64,000 nucleotides of DNA from Salinimicrobium sp049680855 (GTDB lineage Bacteria > Bacteroidota > Bacteroidia > Flavobacteriales > Flavobacteriaceae), in contig NZ_JBMPGS010000002.1 in assembly GCF_049680855.1 (NCBI RefSeq), forward strand, positions 806,001 to 870,000, read 5' to 3'. Both the position numbers and the translations under genes were made by a program. The notes under the pieces are model-generated. The model ran no database searches. It was given only the letters and a program-made list of their open reading frames with translations, and was not told the origin of the DNA. Shown here piece after piece: positions 1-7,938 of this stretch; position 1 is the first letter of the stretch, and the number at the start of each line of letters is the position of its first letter.

Positions 1-3000
1 CCTACAATTGGAATTGCCATAGGTACCATTATATCGGCCCCTTTACCTGTAGATGTAAGGACCGGGAATAGCGCAATTATAGTAACCGCTGTGGTCATCA
101 TTGCCGGTCGAACCCTTTTTAACCCGGCTTCCATCACTGCACTACGCACGGCAGGAACTGTTTGCGGATTTCGTTTTTCAAATACCTGGTGAATATAGGT
201 CCCCATTAACACTCCGTCATCTGTCGCTATCCCGAAGAGAGCTATAAAACCTACCCATACCGCAACACTTAAATTAATGGTGCCCATTTGGAACAGGTCC
301 CGCATATTCACTCCGGAAACAGCAAAATCCATAAACCACGGCTGCCCATAAAGCCAAATCATAATAAATCCACCTGCAAAGGCCACAAAAACTCCGGAGA
401 AATGAATGGTTGACGCAATAATGGTTTTAAACTGAAAGTACAAAAGCAGGAATATGATGATCAAACTTATAGGAATTACAATTGCCAAACGTTTCACTGC
501 CCGCACCTGATTTTCATAATTCCCTGAAAATTTATAGCTCACTCCTGCAGGTACTGTCAATTCCCCTGAATCTATCTTATCCTGAATAAATGCCTGGGCA
601 TCGTTTACAACGTTTACCTCGGCAAAATCGGTACGTTTATCAAACAGCACGTATCCTACTAAAAAGGTTTCTTCACTTTTTATCATTTGGGGGCCGCGAG
701 TGTATTTCAGTTCGGCAAGTTGTCCCAGTGGGATTTGTGCTCCGGCCGGAGTGGGCACCAGGATCCTTTCAATACTGGAAGGATCATCCCGAAGTTCCCT
801 TGGATAACGCACACGTACAGGATAACGTTCCCTTCCTTCAACAGTAGTGGTAATTTCCATCCCGCCTATTGCCGTTTCAAGTGTTTGCTGAACATCTTCA
901 ATGCTAAGGCCATATCGGGCAATAGCATTACGGTCAATATCTATTTCTAAATAAGGTTTTCCCACTGTCCTGTCTGCAAAAACAGCTTCAGATTTAACCG
1001 ATGGCACCTGCTTTAAAAGCTCTTCCAGTTCAATTCCAAAATCCTGAATTGTTTGCAGGTCAGGGCCATAAACTTTTATGCCCATAGGAGCACGCATCCC
1101 TGTTTGAAGCATCACCAGCCGTGTTTCAATGGGCTGTAATTTAGGAGCTGAAGTTACCCCGGGAAGATCCGACCTGCTTATGATCTCATTCCAGATGTCA
1201 TCAGGGTTTTTGATATGTTCCCGCCAGTTACGATAATATTCCCCATCCTCATCTGCAATAAGGTCTTCTTTTAAAACTCCTCTATTAATTGCATCTTCAT
1301 TGGACAAAGTATCTCCTGATCTCAGGATAAAGCGATTATCTTCGTCAACTTTAAAAGCCATTAGATCTCCATCTTCTGAAAGCAGGTACTCCGGTTTGTA
1401 ATTGATTATGTTCTCATACATAGAAATAGGGGCCGGGTCCAAGGCACTTTCTATTCTTCCGAGTTTACCTACTGCAACATCTACCTCCGGAATGGCTGTA
1501 ATGGCAATGTCCAGTCTTTGCAACGTCTCCTTAGAGGCTTCTACTCCTGCGTGAGGCATGGAAGTGGGCATCAGTAAAAAACTTCCTTCATTTAATGAAG
1601 GCATGAACTCCTTTCCAACCCCCGGAAAAGTATGCGCCATTGCATTCCATCCTGAAGTGGTGCGAATATTCCAGCCTATTCTATCAAACCCATTAGCTAC
1701 CGGACTAAAGATTTTAGGAAATCCAAGCCATATCATAATCCCGATAAAAATGGTAATTACCGGAACCAAAAGAAAAGCCCCTTTGTTCCCCAAACACCAG
1801 CTTAAAATTGGCCGGTAAAATTTGACAATTCCCATAAGCACCAGCAGGGTAAAAGCCAGTAAAATAATCACGAAGAGATAGTTAGAAAACAAAGAATTTT
1901 GATGCCCCAGCGGAACCCATTCTTCCGTTAGGAAAAATAAAGTAACAGCCAGGATTATAAATAAAGTTATCTGGGTTGAATATTTTCCTAAAAATTGTGG
2001 ATTTTTATCTTCCAGAAGCCGTAAAAGGCCGATAACCACCAATGCAAGGGGCAACCAGAAACTAAAGTAAAATGCGAGAAACAATCCTGCAACTATCAGG
2101 ATAATGTTCCAAATTCTTACCATTCGCGCCTTTTGCAATCGTATATTAAAAGCAAAGTATGAAAGCATCGGGAGGATCATTATCCCTACAAGAAATGCTG
2201 CTGCAAGGGCAAATGTTTTGGTAAAAGCCAGCGGCCTGAACAATTTCCCTTCAGCATTTTCCATGAAAAAAACGGGAAGAAAACTTACAACAGTGGTTGC
2301 CAAAGCAGTAGTTACCGCAGGAGCAACCTCAACGGTTGCTTTATAAATAGTTGCGAGTAATTTTTCGTCTTTAATACCGGCATTCTTTTTCATTTCCAGA
2401 TGCCGGATATTATTTTCAACAAATACAATCCCTACATCTACCATTACTCCAATTGCAATGGCGATTCCCGATAGCGCCACCACATTGGCATCTACCCCAA
2501 AATACCGCATGGCAATAAAGGTGATCAATACGCCTATGGGCAACAAGCTCGAAATAATAAGAGAAGCCCGTAAATTAAGAACCAGTACTATAATTACGAT
2601 TATACTAATCAGGATTTCGTCGGAAAGTGCACTTTCAAGGGTGCCCAATGTCTCATTAATAAGCTCTGTCCTGTCGTAAAATGGTACAATGGTAAGTTTA
2701 CTTACAGTTCCATCTGCCAGGGTTTTTTGTGGGAGTCCGGGGGAGATCTCCCTTATTTTTTCCTTGGTGTTTTCTATTACCTGTAAAGGATTGGAGCCAT
2801 ATCGGGCTACTACAACCCCACCTACAACTTCGGCACCGCCTTTATCCTGAATCCCACGACGTTCGGCAGGTCCCAGAGTAACCACCCCAAGATCTTTTAT
2901 TAGAACTGGTGTATTGTCAACCGCTGTTACTACAGAATTTTCTATGTCTTCTATAGATTCAATATAACCCAGACCGCGGACCAGGTATTCCACCTTGTTA

Positions 3001-3725
3001 ATTTCCAGGGTTTTTGCACCAATATCACGGTTGGAATTCTGCACCGCCATCATCACCTGGTCTATCCCAATATTGTAAGCTTTTAGAGCATCTGGATCAA
3101 CATCTATTTGGTATTCCTGGACAAAACCACCTACTGAAGCTACTTCCGAAACACCGGCAGTTCCGCTTAAACCCAGTTTTACATAATAATCCTGAATAGA
3201 TCGAAGTTCATTCAGGTCCCAGCCACCTGTAACATTGCCTTCAGGATCTCGACCTTCAAGTGTATACCAGTAAACCTGTCCTAATCCTGTGGCATCAGGC
3301 CCCAGGGTAGGTTGCACTCCCTGCGGAAGCAGATCGGAAGGAAGGGAATTTAATTTTTCCAGTACCCGTGTGCGGGACCAGTAGAATTCTACGTCTTCTT
3401 CAAATATTATATAGACAATGGAAAATCCGAACATGGAAGTACTCCGGATGGATTTTACCCCGGGAATTCCAAGTAAAGTAGAGGTCATAGGATATGTGAT
3501 TTGATCCTCAATATCCTGTGGAGAGCGACCCGGCCAATCGGTGAACACGATTTGTTGATTTTCCCCAATATCGGGGATAGCATCTACCGGAACAGGATCA
3601 TTAGGCAGAAAGCCCAGATCCCAATTAAACGGAGCTGTCACAAGCCCCCAGCCTATCATGAAGATAAGCAGCAGGATAGTAACCAGCCGGTTGTAAAGAA
3701 AATATTTTATGAATTTATTGAACAT
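1..3725 (-). CDS. cusA: CusA-like copper/silver RND efflux pump (C-terminal end outside window)
   Basis: Reading the complement from the ATG at 3725 gives about 1241 residues of an inner-membrane heavy-metal RND transporter, still open at base 1. Visible family features are the N-terminal membrane helix, the periplasmic start with PDIGENQ, the TM4 stretch IAIAIGVMVDVGIVFVEN with its proton-relay Asp, and a Met-rich periplasmic segment (LLMPTSM, later VMLQTGMRAPMG). The Met placement and single TM4 Asp resemble the Cu(I)/Ag(I) branch (CusA, HME4) rather than the Zn/Co/Cd branch (CzcA), which has DFG...VDG...VES. CusA works as a trimer with a periplasmic adaptor and an outer-membrane channel; neither partner is visible here, so they may lie beyond base 1. 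The HYC_CC_PP gene lies upstream on the same strand, 120 bp away, and may be co-transcribed. Metal specificity is inferred. Confidence 0.9.
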   Translation of the reverse strand, partial: MFNKFIKYFLYNRLVTILLLIFMIGWGLVTAPFNWDLGFLPNDPVPVDAIPDIGENQQIVFTDWPGRSPQDIEDQITYPMTSTLLGIPGVKSIRSTSMFGFSIVYIIFEEDVEFYWSRTRVLEKLNSLPSDLLPQGVQPTLGPDATGLGQVYWYTLEGRDPEGNVTGGWDLNELRSIQDYYVKLGLSGTAGVSEVASVGGFVQEYQIDVDPDALKAYNIGIDQVMMAVQNSNRDIGAKTLEINKVEYLVRGLGYIESIEDIENSVVTAVDNTPVLIKDLGVVTLGPAERRGIQDKGGAEVVGGVVVARYGSNPLQVIENTKEKIREISPGLPQKTLADGTVSKLTIVPFYDRTELINETLGTLESALSDEILISIIVIIVLVLNLRASLIISSLLPIGVLITFIAMRYFGVDANVVALSGIAIAIGVMVDVGIVFVENNIRHLEMKKNAGIKDEKLLATIYKATVEVAPAVTTALATTVVSFLPVFFMENAEGKLFRPLAFTKTFALAAAFLVGIMILPMLSYFAFNIRLQKARMVRIWNIILIVAGLFLAFYFSFWLPLALVVIGLLRLLEDKNPQFLGKYSTQITLFIILAVTLFFLTEEWVPLGHQNSLFSNYLFVIILLAFTLLVLMGIVKFYRPILSWCLGNKGAFLLVPVITIFIGIMIWLGFPKIFSPVANGFDRIGWNIRTTSGWNAMAHTFPGVGKEFMPSLNEGSFLLMPTSMPHAGVEASKETLQRLDIAITAIPEVDVAVGKLGRIESALDPAPISMYENIINYKPEYLLSEDGDLMAFKVDEDNRFILRSGDTLSNEDAINRGVLKEDLIADEDGEYYRNWREHIKNPDDIWNEIISRSDLPGVTSAPKLQPIETRLVMLQTGMRAPMGIKVYGPDLQTIQDFGIELEELLKQVPSVKSEAVFADRTVGKPYLEIDIDRNAIARYGLSIEDVQQTLETAIGGMEITTTVEGRERYPVRVRYPRELRDDPSSIERILVPTPAGAQIPLGQLAELKYTRGPQMIKSEETFLVGYVLFDKRTDFAEVNVVNDAQAFIQDKIDSGELTVPAGVSYKFSGNYENQVRAVKRLAIVIPISLIIIFLLLYFQFKTIIASTIHFSGVFVAFAGGFIMIWLYGQPWFMDFAVSGVNMRDLFQMGTINLSVAVWVGFIALFGIATDDGVLMGTYIHQVFEKRNPQTVPAVRSAVMEAGLKRVRPAMMTTAVTIIALFPVLTSTGKGADIMVPMAIPIV

Positions 3726-3845
3726 TCTCAAATGTTATTTAATGATTTTTGTATAAATAATTGATGTACATAGATCTGCAAGGATCACATCAAAGACAGA
3801 ATATCATTAGGTTAAAATCCTAATGATCCTAAAATCATTAAATAA

Positions 3846-4262
3846 TCAAATAAGGAAAACCTGGTCCAACACCTGTATATCGGTGACCAGTAAGGGTGGG
3901 GTGTAATCTTTATTAGGAACTGCCTGTAAGGGAAGGACTTCAAAAAGATTAATATAAGAATAGGTAAAAGTGGCAAGAAAAAGCTGTTGGTCAAAATCAA
4001 GCGAATTACGAGAAGCTTTTAATTCATCTTGTCCTTCAATCGCTATTTTTTGATTTTCGCAGCAAAATTCCTGCTCTACAGAATCCTCAGTTGTATCGGA
4101 ATGCTCGTGCATTTCCATTCCGCAACTTTCGGCCTCAGAAAATATAGCCATATCCACTAACATACTTCCACAAAAATGTTTGTCCACTGTAAAAGAAGAG
4201 GTAGAGAACAACACTAAAAGTGCCATAGCAACGGAAGTAATATTATGAAAAGCTTTTTTCAT
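3846..4262 (-). CDS. HYC_CC_PP family small secreted protein, metal-pump associated
   Basis: About 138 residues from the ATG at 4262 (an in-frame TTG three codons upstream is less likely). The protein has an N-terminal signal-like hydrophobic stretch (MALLVLFSTSSF), then the three marks of the Bacteroidetes HYC_CC_PP family: an HFCG motif, a CC pair (EFCCEN) preceded by a His/Met/Glu-rich segment (CGMEMHEHSD), and a C-terminal YTPP motif. No enzyme activity is known for this family; the Cys, His and Met residues suggest a periplasmic metal-binding or sensing accessory. It is immediately upstream of the CusA-like pump on the same strand, which fits such a role. The 280 bp upstream (4272-4551) hold no gene I can support. 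Confidence 0.75.
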   Translation of the reverse strand: MKKAFHNITSVAMALLVLFSTSSFTVDKHFCGSMLVDMAIFSEAESCGMEMHEHSDTTEDSVEQEFCCENQKIAIEGQDELKASRNSLDFDQQLFLATFTYSYINLFEVLPLQAVPNKDYTPPLLVTDIQVLDQVFLI

Positions 4263-4551
4263 GAAGCACAAAGGTAAGGCTTTTTACTATTTAATATGAA
4301 CTAGTTTCTTTCACTTTCGTGGAAAAAACATTCGAATTTTTGTACAACAAAAACTTAAGTGGAACTTTTTAGAAATTTTGGCAAGAATGAATGTGAACAA
4401 AAAATTCCACCACTTTAATTGTAAAATCTACTGGAACTTGGAATTTTAAATAGCGTCTTTTAAAACAAGGTTGTGTTAAATCAACTTCTGAGATAATTAA
4501 AATATTTACCTCAAAAAACTAAAATTTGACATGAAAATGATTTTTCCAATT

Positions 4552-4767
4552 TTAAGAGATTTTACAACATGAATTTGATGCCTGAATTGGCGGACAAGCA
4601 ACAGAGCCGTAACTGCAAAATACACAGCAGTCGCCCTCAAATGGTTTTATAACAGCTTCACAGCTGGAGCATTTATAAAAGAATTGACAAGCATCTGTGG
4701 GCATAATTTCTTCCCTGGCATTCTTGCAATTAGGACATGTAAGGATTGATTTTAGAATAGGCTCCAT
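4552..4767 (-). CDS. GDCCVxC-domain small Cys-rich protein
   Basis: A 71-residue protein with eleven cysteines: C11/C14 and C33/C36 make CxxC pairs as in a zinc ribbon, followed by the diagnostic GDCCVFC box (C47, C48, C51), then C58 and a near-terminal CC pair (C67, C68). GDCCVxC proteins are typically encoded in mercury-resistance loci; in some bacteria one Cys is replaced by selenocysteine, which is not the case here. It is the last gene of a four-gene minus-strand operon, 8 bp after the oxidoreductase stop. Likely role is thiol binding of mercury or another soft metal in the cytoplasm; the precise function is unknown. Confidence 0.8.
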   Translation of the reverse strand: MEPILKSILTCPNCKNAREEIMPTDACQFFYKCSSCEAVIKPFEGDCCVFCSYGSVACPPIQASNSCCKIS

Positions 4768-4775
4768 ATCTGGTT

Positions 4776-6122
4776 TTATAACATTGATGTGATATCCGAA
4801 CCCATTGTCGGATATGCATAAATCATTTTCTTTAAGTCTCGTACTGGTATCGCTTTGTACATCGCAAGTGAGAAGAAGTTAATTGTTTCTTCTACCCCTG
4901 GACCAATGAGATGAGCTCCCACCAAAGTACCTTTATCAGTGTCTATTATAGTTTTATAAGCATATTCCTGGACATTGAGACGTTTAGCATTGAACCATTC
5001 TGGGACCGCTCTACTGTTCACTTTAATATTTAATCCAGCTTTCTCCGCTTCCACTTGAGTTAACCCTACCGAAGCCATAGGTGGTAGGGTAAAGACAACT
5101 GAAGGCATAGGTGGATATTCTGGTTTCTTATTATTACCCTTTAATATGTTGGAAGCAATGACATGACCTTCATAAACAGCTACCGGGGTTAATGGAAGCC
5201 CATCGGTATCGGCAGCGTCACCAGCAGCATATACGGATGGAATCGAGGTACTTTGTAAGTATTTATTGACCTCAACTCCTTTTTTGTTATAATTTACAGA
5301 TGCCTTCTTCAAGTTCAAGTCATTAATATGGGGTACTCTTCCCGCACTGTTGAAAACAGCTTCAGCTGTAAACTCTGTTTCGGCTTCATTTGTTTCACCA
5401 ATTACCGTATACCCTTTTGTGTTCTGTTTGATTCCAGTGACGTTTGTTTCAAGCACCAATCTTACTCCAAGTTTTCTGGTGGCCTCCGACAAATGGTGAA
5501 CTATATCCTTATCAAAATTCTCCAAAGGGCGAGGTCCCCGATGTATGATTGTGACTTCTGCTCCACATCTTTTAGCTATATGTGCAAACTCAAAGGCGAT
5601 GTATCCACCACCTATGAAGATTAAAGATTTCGGCAGCTCCTTCAGGTTTAAAAAATCTGTACTGGTCAATGCATAATTGCCACCGTCAAATTTCAACTGG
5701 CGTGGCCTTGCTCCAGTGGCAATAACAATCTTACCTCCCTTTAAAATTTCCGAATCAATTTCGACTGAATCATTGTCGATGAAGCGAGCGGCACCGTGAT
5801 AGGTGTCGATACCATTGTGTTTGTATCCTTTCTCAATTTTTTCAGGCATTGCATCTACAAATTCCTGTTTAAAGGCCATAACGTCCTTCCATTCTACTTC
5901 AGGAACCGTATTAATACCCTTTCCTGCCAGACGTTGAGCGAAGTCTCTCACTTCGGTAGCACCAATGATTATCTTTTTTGGGTCACAACCACGAAGAACA
6001 CAAGTTCCACCATAAGGTAGCTCATCTGTTAAGGCAACTTTTAAACCTTTGGATGCACACTTATTCGCAACGGTCATACCTGACATTCCTGAACCTATTA
6101 CTATAACATCATATTGTTTCAT
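4776..6122 (-). CDS. FAD/NAD(P)-dependent disulfide oxidoreductase, MerA-like
   Basis: A 448-residue pyridine-nucleotide-disulfide oxidoreductase of the glutathione reductase/lipoamide dehydrogenase/MerA superfamily. The FAD-binding VIGSGMSG motif is at residues 8-15, the redox disulfide box GGTCVLRGC has C41 and C46, a second Rossmann GGGYIAFEFA motif binds NAD(P)H, and the AAGDAA box contacts FAD. In the dimerisation domain the usual catalytic HPT histidine is a tyrosine (YPT, about residue 437), reminiscent of mercuric reductases. Against classical MerA, there is no N-terminal HMA domain and no C-terminal vicinal Cys pair. It overlaps merTP by 4 bp (ATGA), so an Hg(II)-reduction role is likely from context, with another thiol reductase activity possible. 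Confidence 0.85.
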   Translation of the reverse strand: MKQYDVIVIGSGMSGMTVANKCASKGLKVALTDELPYGGTCVLRGCDPKKIIIGATEVRDFAQRLAGKGINTVPEVEWKDVMAFKQEFVDAMPEKIEKGYKHNGIDTYHGAARFIDNDSVEIDSEILKGGKIVIATGARPRQLKFDGGNYALTSTDFLNLKELPKSLIFIGGGYIAFEFAHIAKRCGAEVTIIHRGPRPLENFDKDIVHHLSEATRKLGVRLVLETNVTGIKQNTKGYTVIGETNEAETEFTAEAVFNSAGRVPHINDLNLKKASVNYNKKGVEVNKYLQSTSIPSVYAAGDAADTDGLPLTPVAVYEGHVIASNILKGNNKKPEYPPMPSVVFTLPPMASVGLTQVEAEKAGLNIKVNSRAVPEWFNAKRLNVQEYAYKTIIDTDKGTLVGAHLIGPGVEETINFFSLAMYKAIPVRDLKKMIYAYPTMGSDITSML

Positions 6123-6718
6123 AGTTCTTGATTTTTTGTGACTTTATATCCTGTTCGTTCAATAGCCGTCTTTACTTCTTCAATATTTGTGCGGGTAGTA
6201 TCAAATTCGACTACCGTATTACCATCTTCGTAAGATACTTTGCAGGAAACAATACCGTCTAGCTTGTTAACTTCAGATTTTACAAGACCCTCACATCCTG
6301 CGCAGGTCATACCGCTCACTAAAAATTCCGTGGTCTGAATGTTTTTCTCCTGCACGAAAACAACCTCCTTTTCATTGGAAGGATAAAAAGCTTCTGCATA
6401 GTAAGGGAATGCCAGACTCAGACCAACAAAAACAGTTACTCCACCTAAAAAGGTTCTTGATTGGAAGAATGATGTTCGGTATTCTGTGTCGCAACCACAG
6501 TCCTCCTCCTTGACAGGTTTAATCTTAAGATACCAGGCAACAGCCAAAGCAATAAGGGAACTCACAACAAGTTGCCACCTTAAAGGCTCCAACCATTCAA
6601 AGGCACCTGCCATACTACCTGTTCCCGCTACTATAGCAAGTAAGGGAGTTATGCAACAAAGGGAACTGGCAATACCAGTTAAAATCCCAACTCCCAGTAA
6701 ACTGTTTTTAGCTTTCAT
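6119..6718 (-). CDS. merTP: MerTP-type mercuric ion transport fusion protein
   Basis: A 199-residue fusion. Residues 1-~105 match MerT: three predicted membrane helices, a Cys pair in the first helix (SLCCITP), and a cytoplasmic DCGCD loop for passing Hg(II). Residues ~130-199 are a MerP-like heavy-metal-associated domain with GMTCAGC and a ferredoxin-like fold pattern. The protein would take Hg(II) at the outer face and hand it to a cytoplasmic reductase, here presumably the neighbouring oxidoreductase. It overlaps both neighbours by 4 bp (ATGA at each junction), so regulator, transporter and reductase are translationally coupled. Bacteroidetes commonly carry this fused form in place of separate MerT and MerP. 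Confidence 0.9.
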   Translation of the reverse strand: MKAKNSLLGVGILTGIASSLCCITPLLAIVAGTGSMAGAFEWLEPLRWQLVVSSLIALAVAWYLKIKPVKEEDCGCDTEYRTSFFQSRTFLGGVTVFVGLSLAFPYYAEAFYPSNEKEVVFVQEKNIQTTEFLVSGMTCAGCEGLVKSEVNKLDGIVSCKVSYEDGNTVVEFDTTRTNIEEVKTAIERTGYKVTKNQEL

Positions 6719-7083
6719 ATGGCTTCAGGTTGATGGTTCAATAAATAAAAAAAGGGAGCAAGAAGTTCCCGATGGTCATCCCGTAGCGAGTAAAAGATTG
6801 TCTGACCCTCCTTTTCCGATTTTACAAAATCCCTGTCTTTCAACTTTCGTAAGTGTTGCGAAACTGCTGGTATGGTCATGTTCAGAATATCACTTAAATC
6901 ACAAACACATAACCTTTCTTCTGTCTTAAGAACATACAGCATCTTTAATCTTACGCTGTTACTTACCAAAGAGAGCTTATCGGCTAAAGCCCCCACTACC
7001 TCTTCAACTTCTGATATTTGTTCTTTACACCGCCTGATTTGATTTAAATCGGCCTCTTTCCGTATGCAGCTAATGTCTTTCAT
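6715..7083 (-). CDS. ArsR/SmtB-family metal-responsive repressor
   Basis: A 122-residue winged-helix protein. The central segment RLKMLYVLKTEERLCVCDLSDIL carries the classic ArsR ELCVCDL metal-binding box on helix alpha-3, followed by the recognition helix (PAVSQHLRKLKD) and a beta-wing. Extra cysteines near the N-terminus (SCIRKE, RRCKEQ) may complete a thiolate site, as in CadC or mercury-sensing ArsR proteins. It is the first gene of the operon with merTP, the oxidoreductase and the GDCCVxC gene, and the upstream DNA holds an imperfect palindrome. The expected role is repression of this operon until metal binds. Confidence 0.9.
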   Translation of the reverse strand: MKDISCIRKEADLNQIRRCKEQISEVEEVVGALADKLSLVSNSVRLKMLYVLKTEERLCVCDLSDILNMTIPAVSQHLRKLKDRDFVKSEKEGQTIFYSLRDDHRELLAPFFYLLNHQPEAI

Positions 7084-7087
7084 AAAA

Positions 7088-7120
7088 CAAAAATAAAAAA
7101 TTATTTAAGCAAGTACTTAA
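7088..7120 (-). promoter_or_regulatory. Probable promoter and operator of the mercury operon
   Basis: On the minus strand, TATTTTTG (7095-7088) matches the Bacteroidetes -7 consensus TAnnTTTG and lies 5 bases before the arsR start codon. Just upstream, 7105-7120 is an imperfect palindrome (TTAAG ... CTTAA arms around AAGTACTT), a plausible ArsR operator overlapping the promoter. The assignment rests on position and symmetry only. Confidence 0.45.
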
Positions 7121-7524
7121 TTACATGCAATTTTTTGTCCGGCTAATTATTTACGACATCCAAGAGTGTAAGACTATTTTTTATTTTTCAAGTGGCATCA
7201 TTTTTTAAGGCAACTAATCAGTTATCTGTAGGAAAGAAAATAAAGAAAATCGCTGAATCATTTTTGTCGCTGATAATTTTAGGATAAAAAAGTAGGATAG
7301 GATGAAGAATTATTTCCCATGGAAATAGAAAGTTCTTCTTGGATGGCTGACATCTATACCCCATTGTTTTCCATTCTATTTCAAAATAAAACTTCTCCAT
7401 CCCGTAATCATCATTTTAAGCACAGAATAATATGTACACGCCTGCCACTGTTTTGAAACATAGGTTAAGTAGGTTTTTATTAGCTCCTCCTATTAATTGC
7501 ACTTCCTGTGCATTCATATTTTAA
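7121..7524. other. Intergenic stretch without supportable genes
   Basis: This AT-rich divergent region separates the minus-strand mercury operon from the plus-strand czc-type operon. A 60-codon open frame on the minus strand (7218-7400) has no family features, an aromatic and Lys-rich composition typical of translated AT-rich DNA, and no partner, so it is not called. Nothing else recognisable was seen apart from short imperfect palindromes. Confidence 0.5.
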
Positions 7525-7532
7525 TACCTTTG
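7525..7532 (+). promoter_or_regulatory. TAnnTTTG -7 promoter element
   Basis: TACCTTTG matches the Flavobacteriia -7 consensus exactly and lies 4 bases before the GTG start at 7537, implying a leaderless or nearly leaderless transcript for the DUF6660 gene and the pump operon behind it. No convincing -33 TTTG at the standard spacing was found. Confidence 0.5.
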
Positions 7533-7536
7533 CAAT

Positions 7537-7857
7537 GTGAAATTTTTCGCAGTCATATTATCTGTTTATTTCCTGGGGCTAAACTTTATACCCTGTGATG
7601 ACACAGCTGTGTCTGAAAGTCAGGAAACCGTGTCCGTTAGTTTGGAAGTAGATCAGGATCAGCAAGGGGAGCAGCATGGAACTTCTGATGACTGTCCGCC
7701 TTTTTGCCAATGTCACTGCTGCCATGTGCATGTGGTGAGATTCGAAACAAGTAGCTTTGAAGTATTTGAGCCAAAAATACCCTTTTTGACACCTCTATTT
7801 GGCGAGAGTGCAGGCAAGGAAATTGCCTTTTCTCACTTCCAGCCTCCCCGTATTTAA
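7537..7857 (+). CDS. DUF6660 family small Cys/His-rich protein
   Basis: A 106-residue protein starting with GTG. It has an N-terminal signal-like helix ending near FIPC (C20), an acidic Ser/Gln-rich linker, then a dense metal-binding cluster C53-PPFC-QC-HCC-HVHV, and a hydrophobic C-terminal part ending in QPPRI. DUF6660 proteins are small Bacteroidetes proteins usually encoded just before a CzcA pump, as here (82 bp upstream). By layout (signal, Cys/His cluster, PP-containing tail) it is the counterpart of HYC_CC_PP next to the CusA-like pump. A periplasmic metal chaperone or sensor role is inferred; no activity is known. Confidence 0.75.
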   Translation: MKFFAVILSVYFLGLNFIPCDDTAVSESQETVSVSLEVDQDQQGEQHGTSDDCPPFCQCHCCHVHVVRFETSSFEVFEPKIPFLTPLFGESAGKEIAFSHFQPPRI

Positions 7858-7938
7858 TTCAGTTTTAGGATAGCTATATCCTGTTGTCAATGGCCTCGGC
7901 CAGAGAATTTTATCACAAACTGAATTAAATTATCATGT

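Noticed and set aside
7218..7400. 60-codon open frame on the minus strand in the divergent gap
   Set aside because: No family pattern, AT-driven composition and no operon partner; likely a chance frame.
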